DNA of 64,000 nt from Serpula lacrymans var. lacrymans S7.9. Taxonomy: Eukaryota > Basidiomycota > Agaricomycetes > Boletales > Serpulaceae. The position numbers and the translations under genes were made by a program. Shown here piece after piece: positions 1 to 10,251 of this stretch (positions are counted from its first letter, which is position 1; each line of letters opens with the position of its first letter). The DNA lies in contig NW_006763295.1 in the NCBI RefSeq assembly GCF_000218685.1, forward strand, positions 124,001 through 188,000. Direction: 5' to 3'. Below the pieces are notes generated by a model that saw only the letters and a list, made by a program, of their open reading frames with translations, ran no database searches and was not told the origin of the DNA.

Positions 1-78
1 AGATGGGTGGCAAAGAAAGGGGTAGTCCAGAAGGGTCTGTGCTTTAGAGTTCATCGCGGAGTTTGAAACACTTGGAGA

Positions 79-85
79 TATAAAA
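79..85 (+). promoter_or_regulatory. TATA box of first RRM gene
   Basis: TATAAAA lies 139 bases upstream of the start codon of the first glycine-rich RRM gene, followed by a pyrimidine-rich stretch (about 110-170) typical of fungal transcription start regions. The paralogue downstream has its own TATA box at a comparable distance, which supports both assignments. Confidence 0.55.
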
Positions 86-223
86 GTCGCAGTTGCGATC
101 GCAGGCACTCCTTTTCACCCTCTTCTTAACCCCTCACGTCCCTTCGTTCTGAGTTTCGGTCTCGGTTTCGTTCAGTCTCGTGTACCAGGATTCAAGAATT
201 ATTGTATTATCTCTGTGGTTATC

Positions 224-1065
224 ATGTCTGCAAAGATTTATGTTGGGTCAGTCTGTGCTTGCGTGTTTATGTCTAGCCACGCTTCTCCTGTCTCCGAGGG
301 GGAGCGGAACTGATAGTGGTTTGCTTTGATTACTTGGTGTAGCAATTTGAGTTGGAACACGACCGATGACACTTTACGCCAAGTCAGTGTGATTTTGTGT
401 GCAGTTGTTCTTGCGATGACCACGAGTCTGCGCTACAATCTTGTAATGGTTACGGAATTTTTTGACGATATATTGTCTTGCTTTTTCCGATTATAGGCAT
501 TCGGCAACTTTGGGCAGGTCCTTGATGTACGCTATCTTACCGAGAGCTTCTCGTCATGATTCGAGATCTCGTGGCTGAATATTGTATAGTCAATCGTTAT
601 GCGCGACCGTGACACTGGTCGTTCTCGTGGCTTTGGTTTTGTGACCTACAGTTCAAATGAAGAAGCTGAGGCTGCCATCATGGGCTTGAATGAGCAGGAA
701 GTCGATGGCAGAAGAATCAAAGTTAACATTGCCAACGCCAAAGGTGGAACTGGCGGAGGCGGAGGTGGAGGCGGCTACCAGTCTGGTGGAGGAGGAGGCT
801 ACGGTGGCGGAAGCTACGGTGGTATGTCGATCTAACTTGCAATAATCAGCAATCTTCGTTAAGCAATTGCCTCATTGTAGGTGGTGGTTATGGCGGTCGG
901 GGTGGTTACGCCCAAGGCGGTTATGGCGGTGGCGCCGGATTCGGCGGTCAGGGCAAGCATTCTTTACCCCATTGCATTGATTTGCATTCACTTACTTCTC
1001 CTCTCCCAATTACAGCAGGTTATGGCTACCAGGCGCAAGGTGGTTACGGCGGTGGAGGTTACTAA
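224..1065 (+). CDS. Glycine-rich RRM RNA-binding protein (copy 1)
   Basis: The spliced product is about 147 residues: one N-terminal RNA recognition motif (residues about 2-80) followed by a Gly/Tyr-rich tail. RNP2 is visible as KIYVGNL and RNP1 as RGFGFVTY. Exons are 224-246, 343-382, 497-526, 590-821, 881-952 and 1019-1065 (or 1016-1065, both in frame). The start is the first ATG and gives a canonical RRM beta-1 strand. The family (plant GRP7, animal CIRBP/RBM3, fungal glycine-rich RRM proteins) binds RNA and often shuttles in stress responses; the role here is inferred. The last intron begins with GCAAGC, so it is a GC-AG intron. Intron 3 (527-589) closely resembles intron 3 of the paralogue at 2099-2720, and reading into it meets a stop, so retention would truncate the RRM. 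The tail introns are absent from the paralogue. Confidence 0.9.
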
Positions 1066-1988
1066 AATGTCCTTGCCAGTAAGTTGATCCAATCATGCTT
1101 GTTTTATTCATGCTAAACGTACATAGTTTGCAGCTACCTATCATTGTATTGCAGTCATGCACTTCACCTATTCTTCACTTATTGATCTTTTTTAGTTTCT
1201 TGTGATCTTTGTTTTCCTGACTCACTCATCCACACAAGATTCGTACCACCACTGTCTCTCGTTTCTCTCTGAGCACTTGTCGTTTTTGTCCTTGGCTTGC
1301 GTTCCCAGTCTCGGTTTTACCACAATCCGGCTTGTACTTGTATGATTCTGATATCCGCTGTTTCCTCATCTGTCTCCACTCCGTTCGCCGTGGGTGGGTG
1401 TGTCATCTCTTATTATCATTGTATTATTTGAACGAATGAATCCGTACTTTTGATGCGCACTGGCTCTGAATATCATGATGGCGCTGTAAGTGCATCCTTT
1501 CATGCTCCATTTTTCGCCCATACCATACTTGCTAAACAAAAACATTCAGAAGATCAGCAGGCTTCAACGTTCTAGCAACGCCTCAAGTACGTTCCCCAGC
1601 CAAGTTCTTGGAGTTCGCGGGCCCTAGACGCCGGGGATGTGACTGAAAGGATTGAACGCCATTTGATTGTGATCTGAGCAATCAAGGATGTTCTGTGGTG
1701 CCCCATCAGTGAAATGGGGCTCGTTCCCATGCAGATGCTGGTTCTCCGCATTGGATTCTTGTCCTTTAGTGGCGACGCTTGCCCAAGAGATGCGACGTTC
1801 GGATTAGGGGAGGAAAGCCAACCAGAACCTATGGATCGCAGCTATCTTGAGACTCAGGGTGATCTCTCCGATGGCAGATGTGGGATATGCCGAGGTCTGG
1901 TGAAATCGAACCCTTATCGATGAACTTTCAGCTTCCTTTCACGCTCGTCCCAGATTGGGTGGAAGGAGTTTGAAAGTCGTCTTTCCAC
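1066..1988. other. Intergenic, 3' UTR and upstream region
   Basis: No convincing gene is visible. The segment holds the probable 3' UTR of the first RRM gene, pyrimidine-rich sequence, and a possible spliced non-coding exon (GTAAGT-like donor near 1488, acceptor near 1550). Open frames here are short and lack family signatures. Confidence 0.5.
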
Positions 1989-1996
1989 TATATAAA
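1989..1996 (+). promoter_or_regulatory. TATA box of second RRM gene
   Basis: TATATAAA lies 110 bases upstream of the start codon at 2099, followed by CT-rich sequence. Spacing and context mirror the first RRM gene. Confidence 0.6.
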
Positions 1997-2098
1997 CTGG
2001 TCTTCACAGTCGTTGCATCTCTTCAGCTCCTGCTTCCTGCCCCCATACCTTTCCAAAATTTTTTGTCGTTGTTCTGATTTTGCGTGACAATATCCATC

Positions 2099-2720
2099 AT
2101 GTCCACCAAAGTCTATGTGGGGTACGTGTCCAATCCATCAACAACCCCTCAAGCACGCACGATCTCTCGACGCTGATACTTCGTTTTCGATGTTGCTTGC
2201 AGAAATCTGAGCTGGAGTACCACCGATGATACCTTACGAGAAGTCAGTGTTACCCTGATGTCGCAGCGATGCGGGTTTTCCTCGCGAATCTTGTCTTGAC
2301 ACTATGGCTTTTGCACCCCTCTTCTCATAGGCATTTTCCGAATATGGCCAAGTCGTTGATGTGCGCTGTCTCACCGAGACGTCTCCACGTCATGTCGAGA
2401 TGTAGTATCGCTGGCTAAATATGTTTCAGTCCATTGTCATGCGTGACCGAGAGACGGGTCGTTCCCGTGGGTTCGGATTCGTAACCTTCTCCTCAGAACA
2501 GGAGGCCGAGGCCGCTATCAACAGCCTCCACGAACAAGACCTTGATGGCAGAAGGATCAAAGTTAACCTTGCCAACGCCAGGCCCTCTGGTGGAGGAGGC
2601 GGTGGAGGTTACGGCGGTGGAGGAGGTGGAGGATACCGCGGTGGAGGAGGAGGTTACAGCAGCGGAGGTGGAGGATACGGTGGTGGAGGAGGAGGCTACG
2701 GTGGAGGTGGAGGTTACTGA
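2099..2720 (+). CDS. Glycine-rich RRM RNA-binding protein (copy 2)
   Basis: The spliced product is about 127 residues with exons 2099-2121, 2203-2242, 2331-2360 and 2430-2720. An N-terminal RRM (RNP2 KVYVGNL, RNP1 RGFGFVTF) is followed by an almost pure Gly/Tyr tail from residue about 85. Intron positions and phases 1-3 are identical to the gene at 224-1065, so the two are tandem duplicates in direct orientation. The tail is uninterrupted here, whereas copy 1 has two extra introns, so either copy 1 gained introns or this copy lost them. Intron 3 (2361-2429) is unusually similar to the matching intron of copy 1. The protein is expected to bind RNA in nucleus or cytoplasm; the specific target is unknown. 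Confidence 0.92.
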
Positions 2721-3111
2721 GCGTTGTAATCTTTTTCAATCAGGGACGAGATATGCTTGGGACGCTGAATGCGCACATTGCGTCCAGTCACTTTCGCGTT
2801 CTCTGTTCCAGCAGGCTCTACGCATAACGAGTCTGTTGGCTCGTGTTCCCTCGTCGTAAAAGCCATAAAAACTATGCTGCATCTTATTTTGAATCTTGAC
2901 CCACATTTCATCATGGGGTTGTTCTCGCTTGTTCTGTAACGATTGGTCTGTATGTACCTGTTCTATTGGGTGTATACTGGCTTGACTATAAAAGTACTGT
3001 TTGAAGTCCTGATACTGCTGGAACTTACGTAAAAACTAAGGAAAATAACAGCGAAGGAGCAACAGAACTACAGCGCTGCGCATGGCAGAATGATGATCGA
3101 TAATCAGTGGA

Positions 3112-4886
3112 TCAGAATGTGAACGTTGCGAGGATGGTCGTGATCTGAGGACCCGACCCTTCTGCCTGCAAGTCATTGAGTAGCTTGTGGAGTGTCGCTT
3201 CGCAACAGCTTACCTTCACAATCACAACCCTCGAATCATCCACTGACATTTCAAATGTGTCCTCAAGGTCATCGAACCATTCCCATCCGCCGATGGCCTC
3301 GCGGTATGGAAGACAGGTCGTCACATCTTCTGCAAATGCATGATTCGCTGAGATGGTTGATGGTGATGTTACGACCCAACTACGACCGCTCTCTCCTGAA
3401 TCGTTGCGCCGCAGGAGATAGGGATTGAATTCACGCAGTTTCAGGCGAAACGGGGCGGTTTTGTGGCCTACACGATAGATGCCAACGGCCTTACTGCCAA
3501 AAACTCCAAACGGCCAATCGCTAGGAAAGCACCGTGAGTTTTGTGGGCCCCAGGAAGCCCAAGGGCGTGTCAATGCGCCAGATACGCCGAGTTGGGTCGA
3601 ATATACCCCGTGTGAAGAGAAGAATACTCGCATATCGATAAAGAAGACGTGACCGAACGTGATCGCACATATCCGTTCCTGCGAATCGGGGTAGAATGGT
3701 AAAGGGTATGACTCGGCCAGGCTAGTGGTCCAGGGAAGGGTGGAGAGATATGGAGCGTTGCAAGATATGGTGCCACCTCCTCCAGGGGAGCAGACGAATC
3801 CCTGGCGCACCTTTGGTAATGCGTATCTTGCGATACACGTGAACTCTAGCTCATTAGAAGAATATACTTCGATCACGCCGGTCGCAAGAAGTACAAGTAT
3901 AGCGTCCACGGTCAAGAAGCAAAAATCTAGCATTTTTGGGTTAACTAATTTACGCTGTTTCGTTGCGAAGACGATGATTAGTTAGTTTGGGTTGGAAATA
4001 ACTATTGAGGGCACTTACCCCTGTAGCACCTGGCTCTTTCCAGTTCCAAGTCTGTAGCACATGTCCGCTGAAACAGCGTTCTGGTACTTCGGAGAGTACC
4101 AGAGGGAGAAACGCGATCACTGGACCCAGAATTCGGACTCGAACACGGTAAGGCCAATCCTGTAATCTCGTTGCGGACGCTAGATGTGATTTTCCCGCAA
4201 GGGGATGGGGCTCGTTTGTGTTTATAGTTTTGAGATGAAGGTCGTAGGTATAGTTCGCACTGATAATTATATGGGCGTCAGGCATACTTTATATCTCGCA
4301 GGAGAGGGATGCGCATTACGTTGGAGGTGCAAATGTGACAAGGACCGAAAGATCTTGTGACGGATCGATAGCAACTCCCCTGACGTCGAGATGACCTGGA
4401 TGTGTATGGGTCCTTCTCAACTGGAGTTCGGTCGACCTCTCAGATAAATCTGCAGGAAGCTCGTACACCTCACCCAGACGTCCGTCCCAAAGGCTTATCA
4501 GCCCACCTGCAGTAGAAACAAAAGGTATACGCCCAGGGGGAAGACCCACTGTGTGCGATGAGAAGCGGCGCCAGCCAAAGTAGTACCAAACTTGTTCTCT
4601 CTTCCACAGTAGCTCGTACAGCTCGCTGGCGGGTATCTTTGAGGCACCTGGGAGCGACACCATGCGCTGTGCACCAAGCTCGATTTTACATTGCAAGAGC
4701 GACGAATCATCAATGGTGTCTTTGTAAATTTCGCAGGCCTATATGATATGTTCAGAATAAAATTTAGGTGAAGTGGACAAAGGAGGAGGGAGTAATACTC
4801 ACCGCACTGCAACGTAGTAAATCTTTGAAATCGAGGAAGCTAAATATGTGGCATAAAATGTCTTCAGGTATATGGATGGTTGACAT
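3112..4886 (-). CDS. F-box protein of the agaric family
   Basis: Four exons on the minus strand: 4886-4803, 4738-4320, 4286-4019 and 3954-3112, giving about 537 residues. The N-terminus reads as an F-box (residues about 4-30, IPEDILCHIFSFLDF), which in this family recruits Skp1 of SCF ubiquitin ligases. The C-terminal half has the W-G-P-x-x-S/T-R-C/F block that recurs in F-box paralogues of agaric fungi; the substrate is unknown. The join between exons 2 and 3 needs removal of only 33 bases (4319-4287, GTAATG to AAG); those bases are in frame and contain two stop codons, so this is either an ultrashort intron or a lesion. A 5'-truncated paralogue sits at 37149-38100 and supports the exon 3/4 junction. 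Confidence 0.72.
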
Positions 4887-5118
4887 TTCCGGTCAGGTTG
4901 CAGCAAATACGGTTTCGAACTTTCGGTAATGTCTGCCAACTAGTGTGGGCGCCTATTTCAGTAAGAAGGCGGGCGCTTGCTTATGCGAGACAGGCTATTT
5001 TCCGTCTTTGGTCGAGTCGCATATGGAAAAATCTGTTTTGGTGTATGTAAGTATCAACAATGGGTTACTAAGCAGCGTTGGGCGAGCCGTGCCCTCTGGT
5101 GCCGTGCCATTTAGAGAG
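4887..5118. other. Upstream region of the F-box gene
   Basis: Presumed promoter of the F-box gene on the minus strand, ending at the target duplication of the inverted-repeat element. No coding signal or clear motif is seen. Confidence 0.4.
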
Positions 5119-5125
5119 CCTTGGG

Positions 5126-5350
5126 CCAGTCTCCTACCCACCCTCTATTTTGAGAGAGGAGGGATTTATCCTAGTGCTTTGATGTTGAGATGATATACAA
5201 AAATAAAACAAAAATAAAACACATCACATGACTCGAAAATTTGAACGTCCCTCGCTCTCTCTCCATAACGGCTGGAACATAACATCAGTAAGCAATGGTT
5301 TGCCACAGTGACGGTGACGGGGATGATGACAGCGGACTCCCAATAAAATA
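5126..5350 (+). repeat. Left arm of inverted repeat
   Basis: This arm pairs with 5800-6024 in reverse complement. About a dozen differences are seen over 225 bases, nearly all transitions, several at CpG sites. Confidence 0.85.
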
Positions 5351-5799
5351 CCTTTTCTTAAGTAATACAGATCAATATTCTAATATAATGTTTATTCTAT
5401 TTCAGGCAACTAGGTTGAGTGGCTCAATGAACGATCTTGATTGAGGAGTTCTGCGTTCGGGACATGGCGTCCAAATTTCAAGACCTCGCACCAAGGTTAT
5501 GGTCTCAAGTTGGTGACTTGCTCAGTTCAAATCCAAGATGTAGCTCAAGGGGGACTGAGGATGTCACAATGGCCGAAATCAATGTTGAGGAGGAGGAGGA
5601 ATACTAGGCGCAAACAGAGGGGTTAGATTTGGAGGGCATTGTGAACAATATAGTGAGCGGTCCTTCGCTACGCAGTCAAAAATTCAAGGAACGATATAGA
5701 CCTAGTTGGCTCTGTGTGGTCACATCAAATGTCCAACCTTGAGGCGTGTGTGTCCGAATGTAGTAGATGATGATATAATCAATCCTTTTTTTATATTCA

Positions 5800-6024
5800 T
5801 ATTTTATTGGGAGTCCGCTGTCATCATCCTCGTCACCGTCACTGTGGCAAGCCATTGTTTACTGATGTTATGTTCCAGCCATTATGGAGAGAGAGCGAGG
5901 GACATTCAAATTTTTGAGTCATGTGATGTGTTTTATTTTAATTTAATTTTTGCATATCATCTCAACATCAAAGCACTAGGATAGATCCCTCCTCTCTCAA
6001 AATAGGGGGTGGGTAGGAGACTGG
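5800..6024 (-). repeat. Right arm of inverted repeat
   Basis: Reverse complement of 5126-5350. It shows CpG-to-TpG or CpA changes relative to the left arm, for example at the sites matching AACGTCC and TAACGGC. Confidence 0.85.
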
Positions 6025-6374
6025 CCTTGGGCACCACCATGGTACTCCCAGGAACCATATCATGTGATATGGCACTAGAGACGGCACTGAAGGCACTAGA
6101 AATGAGTAAGCACATATGTGTCAGTATGATAGAGGCCTTGCATCAAGCATGTGTGTTGTAACTTGCATCCTAATTGCCTGAGAAGTAAAACATGGTTTTC
6201 ATAGCTAAAAATGCCTGTATCACATTTGCTGCATGCCCACCATCCACATTCTACATATATAATCTAGAATGTCAACAACTCAGCACCACTGACACCCATC
6301 CACTTGGTTTCTCCCCTCTCGGAAAACCACATCTTGCAGTTATCAGCTTCTCTTCCAAAATGGGACGTGAATGG

Positions 6375-6740
6375 TGGTGAGTTGAAGCATTTACTGATTA
6401 TCCTAGATATAAAGCAAAAGATCCAGTATCATTTGCTAGCAAAGATGGCAAAAGAGCCAAGGTTGCATGTAATGCATGCTAGCCTGTATTGAAGGCAAAA
6501 TTCCAGGATGCGAATGAACAGGAACTGGCAAATGGAATGAGAGTTGAAGTACAAACACAGGACATTTTAGAAAGAGACAGTAAGTCCTGCTATACTTACT
6601 CTACTATTGATTTTGATGGTTGTCTATTGGTTTGTCAGTGTGGGCTATGGATATGAAAGATCCCAAAAGGCCCTGGTTCCCATCTCGTGCAGATATTCTC
6701 TTGAGACACTTGGCTGTTAGTTTTGGTGATTCTGCACCTT
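6375..6740 (+). pseudogene. Unidentified coding remnant
   Basis: Reading from 6381, a frame runs about 70 codons with a single TAG near 6468, then meets a GTAAGT donor at about 6581. A plausible acceptor at about 6640 is followed by about 30 more codons in a compatible frame. Two cysteine pairs lie near the stop (VACNAC). This looks like a decayed protein-coding segment, possibly of transposon origin, given its position between a MITE and a gypsy remnant. The family was not recognised. Sequence at 6032-6374 and 6741-6960 shows nothing supportable. Confidence 0.3.
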
Positions 6741-6960
6741 TGTGCTACCTATATATTTTCATTCCTTTCTCTATCTATTCTTCTATCATTCACTATTGAT
6801 TGTGTTCTCTATTATTTCGCCTTTATGGCTGCTTTGTTTACCTTTGTTTACAAAACTTCGGACAGTACTGCAGAGTCCAATGCTTCCTATTCTCTAGTTA
6901 CTCACATTGGACTCTAGTTCCAGTCCCTGATTGCTCTCAGCAAGTGGCTAGACACTTCCT

Positions 6961-9268
6961 TCAAGCTTTGTTCTTAATATGGTTTGGGATTAATGGTACG
7001 GTGGTGGGATGCGTGTTTACTTTTGCTTGTTGACAAGTTGTGCATCCTTTCACATATTTTTCCACTTGTTTCATCATTCCTGGCCACCAATAGGCCTTTT
7101 TGATCAACTGGTAGGTTTTGAGCCTTCCTGGGTGTCCTGTGGACAGGGAATCGTGGTGATCTTTGATGATCGTCTTTTGTTCTTCTACTTCGTCAATCAG
7201 TAATTTATTCTGATAAAAGAACTGTCCTTCTTCTTTTCTCCAATCGTCTTTCTTCGTTCTTCCTGGATAATTATCGTTTGTGAGCATGGCTTGCTCGATT
7301 GTGTTTTTAATTGTTTGTGTGTGATACAGGAATGCTGAGGCGGGTATCATTGGTGTGTCATCGTCGTCTCCTTCTGTTTCGACGTATAAATCAGGTCTTC
7401 TTGAGAGTGCGTCGGGTACTACCATGTGGGTTCCTGGTACGTGCTCCAAGGTGTAATTGTATTGTGACAGTTCCAGCTGCCATCTTCTTTGTCGCGGTGT
7501 CAGTTTCCTGGCTTCTTGCCAGTACGTCAGGTTCTTGTGATCTGTCAGGATTTGGATTGTGTGGGGGCTTCCCAAAAGTAGGTGTTTCCACTCTTTTAAA
7601 GCTCTCATTACCACTAATAACTCTTTGTCGTAGATCTGGTAGTTCTTTTCAGCGAGGGATAGAGTTTTGGAGAAAAATGCACATGGGTGCCATTGTCCTT
7701 GGTCATCGGGTTGCATTAATACAGCTTCTGTGGCGTGTTTGCTGGTGTCTGCAGAAATCTTTGACGGTTTTGAGGAGTCGGGAATTTGTGTTACGGGGGA
7801 TTCGAGGAATTTTTGTTTCATCAATTTGAAAGTGTTGTCTTCAGTTTGGGTCCAGTTCCACTTCCTATCCTTTTCTAGTAAGGCATCCAAGGGCCTGGCA
7901 AGGTCAGAGTAATGACCGATAAACTTCCTGTAGAAGTTTCCGTAACCTAAAAACTTTCTTACGCCTTTGGTGTCTTTCGGGATTGGCCAATCACGGATCC
8001 ATTGATACCTGATTGTGGGAAACGATCATTCCCAAGTATTCAATGGTTTCTGCTTTGAAGGTGCATTTTTCTAGTTTTAGGAATAGGTCATTATCGCGTA
8101 GTCTTTGTAGAACCTGTTTCATTCGGATTTGGAGTCTTTCGATGTTGGTGTCAAAGATGAGGATGTCATCCATGTATATGATCATCCAACCTTCATTGAT
8201 GTAGTCTTTGAATTTGTCGTTCATTAGCCTTTGGAATGTTGCCGGTGAATTGCACATGCCGAAGAACATGACCGTTGGTTCGAACACTCCTTTGCTGGTT
8301 TTAAACGCAGCTTTCCATTTGTCTCCTTCTTTTATCCTTACGTTGTTGTATCCCCAACATAGATCTAGTTTCGTGAAGATGGTGGCTCCTTTCAATTTTT
8401 CAATGAGGTCGGGTATCAGGGGTAGTGGATAGGGGTCTTTCACGGTATATGCGTTTAGTTTTCTGTAATCTTGGCACGGTCGGAGTGATCCGTCCTTTTT
8501 GCCGATGAAGAAGAAGGGGGACACCTGTGGCGACTTGCTCGGCCTGATGTATCCCTTTCTGTAGTTTTCCGTTAGAAATTCCATTAACGCTTTGTCTTCC
8601 TTTGGTGCCAATGGGTACAACTTGCAATCTGTTGGTACAAAATCTGGTTTCATGTTGATTGCATGATCATATTCCCGTCACTTGGGGAGTCTTTCCGACT
8701 TCTTTTTGTCAAAGACGTCTGAATACCCTTTATATTCATCCAGGAGGTTATGCTCCTTCTTTTCTCCGTGTATTTGTGCGTGTTCCATTGCCGAGTTGAC
8801 CTTTAATCGAATCGTGGTTCGAGGATAGGGTGTTTGGTCGGATACGTATCTATGAATGGTTTCGTACACATCCTCGTTTACTGCGGTTGTCCTAATTTTT
8901 GTTTCCGTGGTTGTTTGGTTCATCCTGATGGAGTGTTTGTCCAAGTTTGGTAATTCTTTGTCTTTCCAGTTAATGACAGGATTGACTTTTCGTAACCAGG
9001 GAAATCCCAGTAATACGTCTTCTCTGTCTAGTCCGGTTAATAGGAACTTTGTGAACCTGTTTTGTCCTCCTGCATCTATCCTCTGATAGGTGTAATGTGT
9101 AATTTTTCCATTTTTGTTCATGGTTCCGTCAACATTTTTACACGTTATAGGAGTTGGGAGTTTTTGGAGGGGGAGTCAGTGTCTGATGGCGAATTTTGTG
9201 TCCATGAAGTCATCAGTAGCTCCTGAATCTATCAGGGCTTTGGTTCCGACAGTTTGCTGTTTCAACGA
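6961..9268 (-). mobile_element. Decayed Ty3/gypsy pol (PR-RT-RNase H-IN zinc finger), element H
   Basis: On the minus strand, from about 9268 down, the domains appear in gypsy order: aspartic protease (DSGAT), reverse transcriptase with intact YMDD (8653-7991), RNase H (DTSKHAT; FFSKTLSLAEKNYQIYDKE-like block) and the integrase HHCC zinc finger near the end (HH, then CTTCQQ). Several breaks are visible. There is a stop inside the protease region near 9180. A TGA lies between the protease and RT frames at 8680-8678, with the frame otherwise continuous. A frameshift with probable small deletion lies near 7990-7890. The copy stops just after the integrase zinc finger, so the DDE core and 3' LTR are missing, and there is no gag upstream. 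The protease closely resembles that of the fragment at 50400-52113, so both belong to one family. Non-functional. Confidence 0.85.
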
Positions 9269-9845
9269 TGTCGATAATGAGAACTGCTGTTAGAAACCAC
9301 ACATAAAAACAAACTAACACACAATCCTCCCAGATTCCACGGAACTTGTTTATGGGCTTTGCCTCCTAGAATAGTGGAGTGGTCTGGTTGTTCGTGGGGT
9401 GGTACATATAATGATCCTTCAAAGTAAAACCCAGAGATGTATGGGTGTGGGTTTTGAGGAGGAGGGATAGTTGGAATATAGAAAGATAGGGACTTTGTGG
9501 CGAGTATAGACGAGCACTACCTTGCTAATCGTAGCACAAGGTAGGTTTGAGAACGACGAGGATGATGAGGTGACAAGGTTCCCAGTGATAGCAGGCTCCT
9601 GACGCACAAACTGTAGTGCTCAGAAGGACTCTAATCGAAAGGGATAACAATGACTTCAAAAGTGGGAAGTGATGATGACAGCAGTTAACAGTGGTAGCAG
9701 TGGGAAGTGTTGTGACCACACTGGATCACAAGTAGCAGAGTAGTGAACTTGAGATAGCTTTCTGAGCGTGATCTTAGCATTAGTTAGAGAAGAAGTCTGG
9801 ATTCGAGTTCTTGTTGTATTTTTTTTACAAGGTAAAATACAGGGG

Positions 9846-9853
9846 TTTATATA
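9846..9853 (-). promoter_or_regulatory. TATA box of LTR-like repeat, copy 1
   Basis: TATATAAA on the minus strand, followed by the likely R region. The same motif is present at 60290-60297 in the second copy, so it is conserved in the family. Confidence 0.55.
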
Positions 9854-10251
9854 GTGAAAAAGAAGTAGGCTATGCACAGTATAGCTGTGCAAAAAGAATG
9901 AGAAAGAACATGAAGGAAGGAATGTACGCTGACAAATCCTGTGTAGGTAGTACAGGATAAGATTGTCAACAAAAGGGAAAAAAGGGATAGAACAATGAAT
10001 GCTGTGAGTAATGTCACAGGTTTGTACAGCCATAAAGTAAAGTCCAATAGCAAAAAGAGAGCAGGAAAATCATGATGTCATGGGAAGATACAGTAAAAAA
10101 AGGGCAAGGCAAAACACTATCAGTATCAACACAGTTCCTTTATTGTCAGTCAGGCATGTGTCCATAAAAATGATTCAAAAATCAAAAATAATCGCACTGT
10201 AAATGAATGTTCTGCTGAAAAAAGAAGAAACTGGAGCCACCGGTCCACCAC

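Larger units (their letters stand above)
5119..6031. mobile_element. Long-arm inverted-repeat element (MITE or foldback)
   Basis: An 899-base element (5126-6024) begins CCAGTCTCC and ends GGAGACTGG. It is flanked by a perfect 7-base direct repeat, CCTTGGG, at 5119-5125 and 6025-6031, read as the target site duplication. The arms are 225 bases each and about 95 percent identical. The 449-base centre (5351-5799) has no meaningful open frame, so the element is non-autonomous. The long arms resemble foldback elements or large MITEs of cut-and-paste DNA transposons; a 7-base duplication does not settle the superfamily. Confidence 0.82.

Noticed and set aside
2590..2715. Short tandem repeats in the glycine-rich tail, resembling a repeat array
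   Set aside because: They are GGN/TAY codons of the Gly/Tyr-rich protein; there are no unique spacers, so not a CRISPR or functional DNA array.
2542..2859. 105-codon open frame overlapping the second RRM gene
   Set aside because: It is the shifted frame of the glycine codons (Val/Glu-rich) and runs into the 3' UTR.
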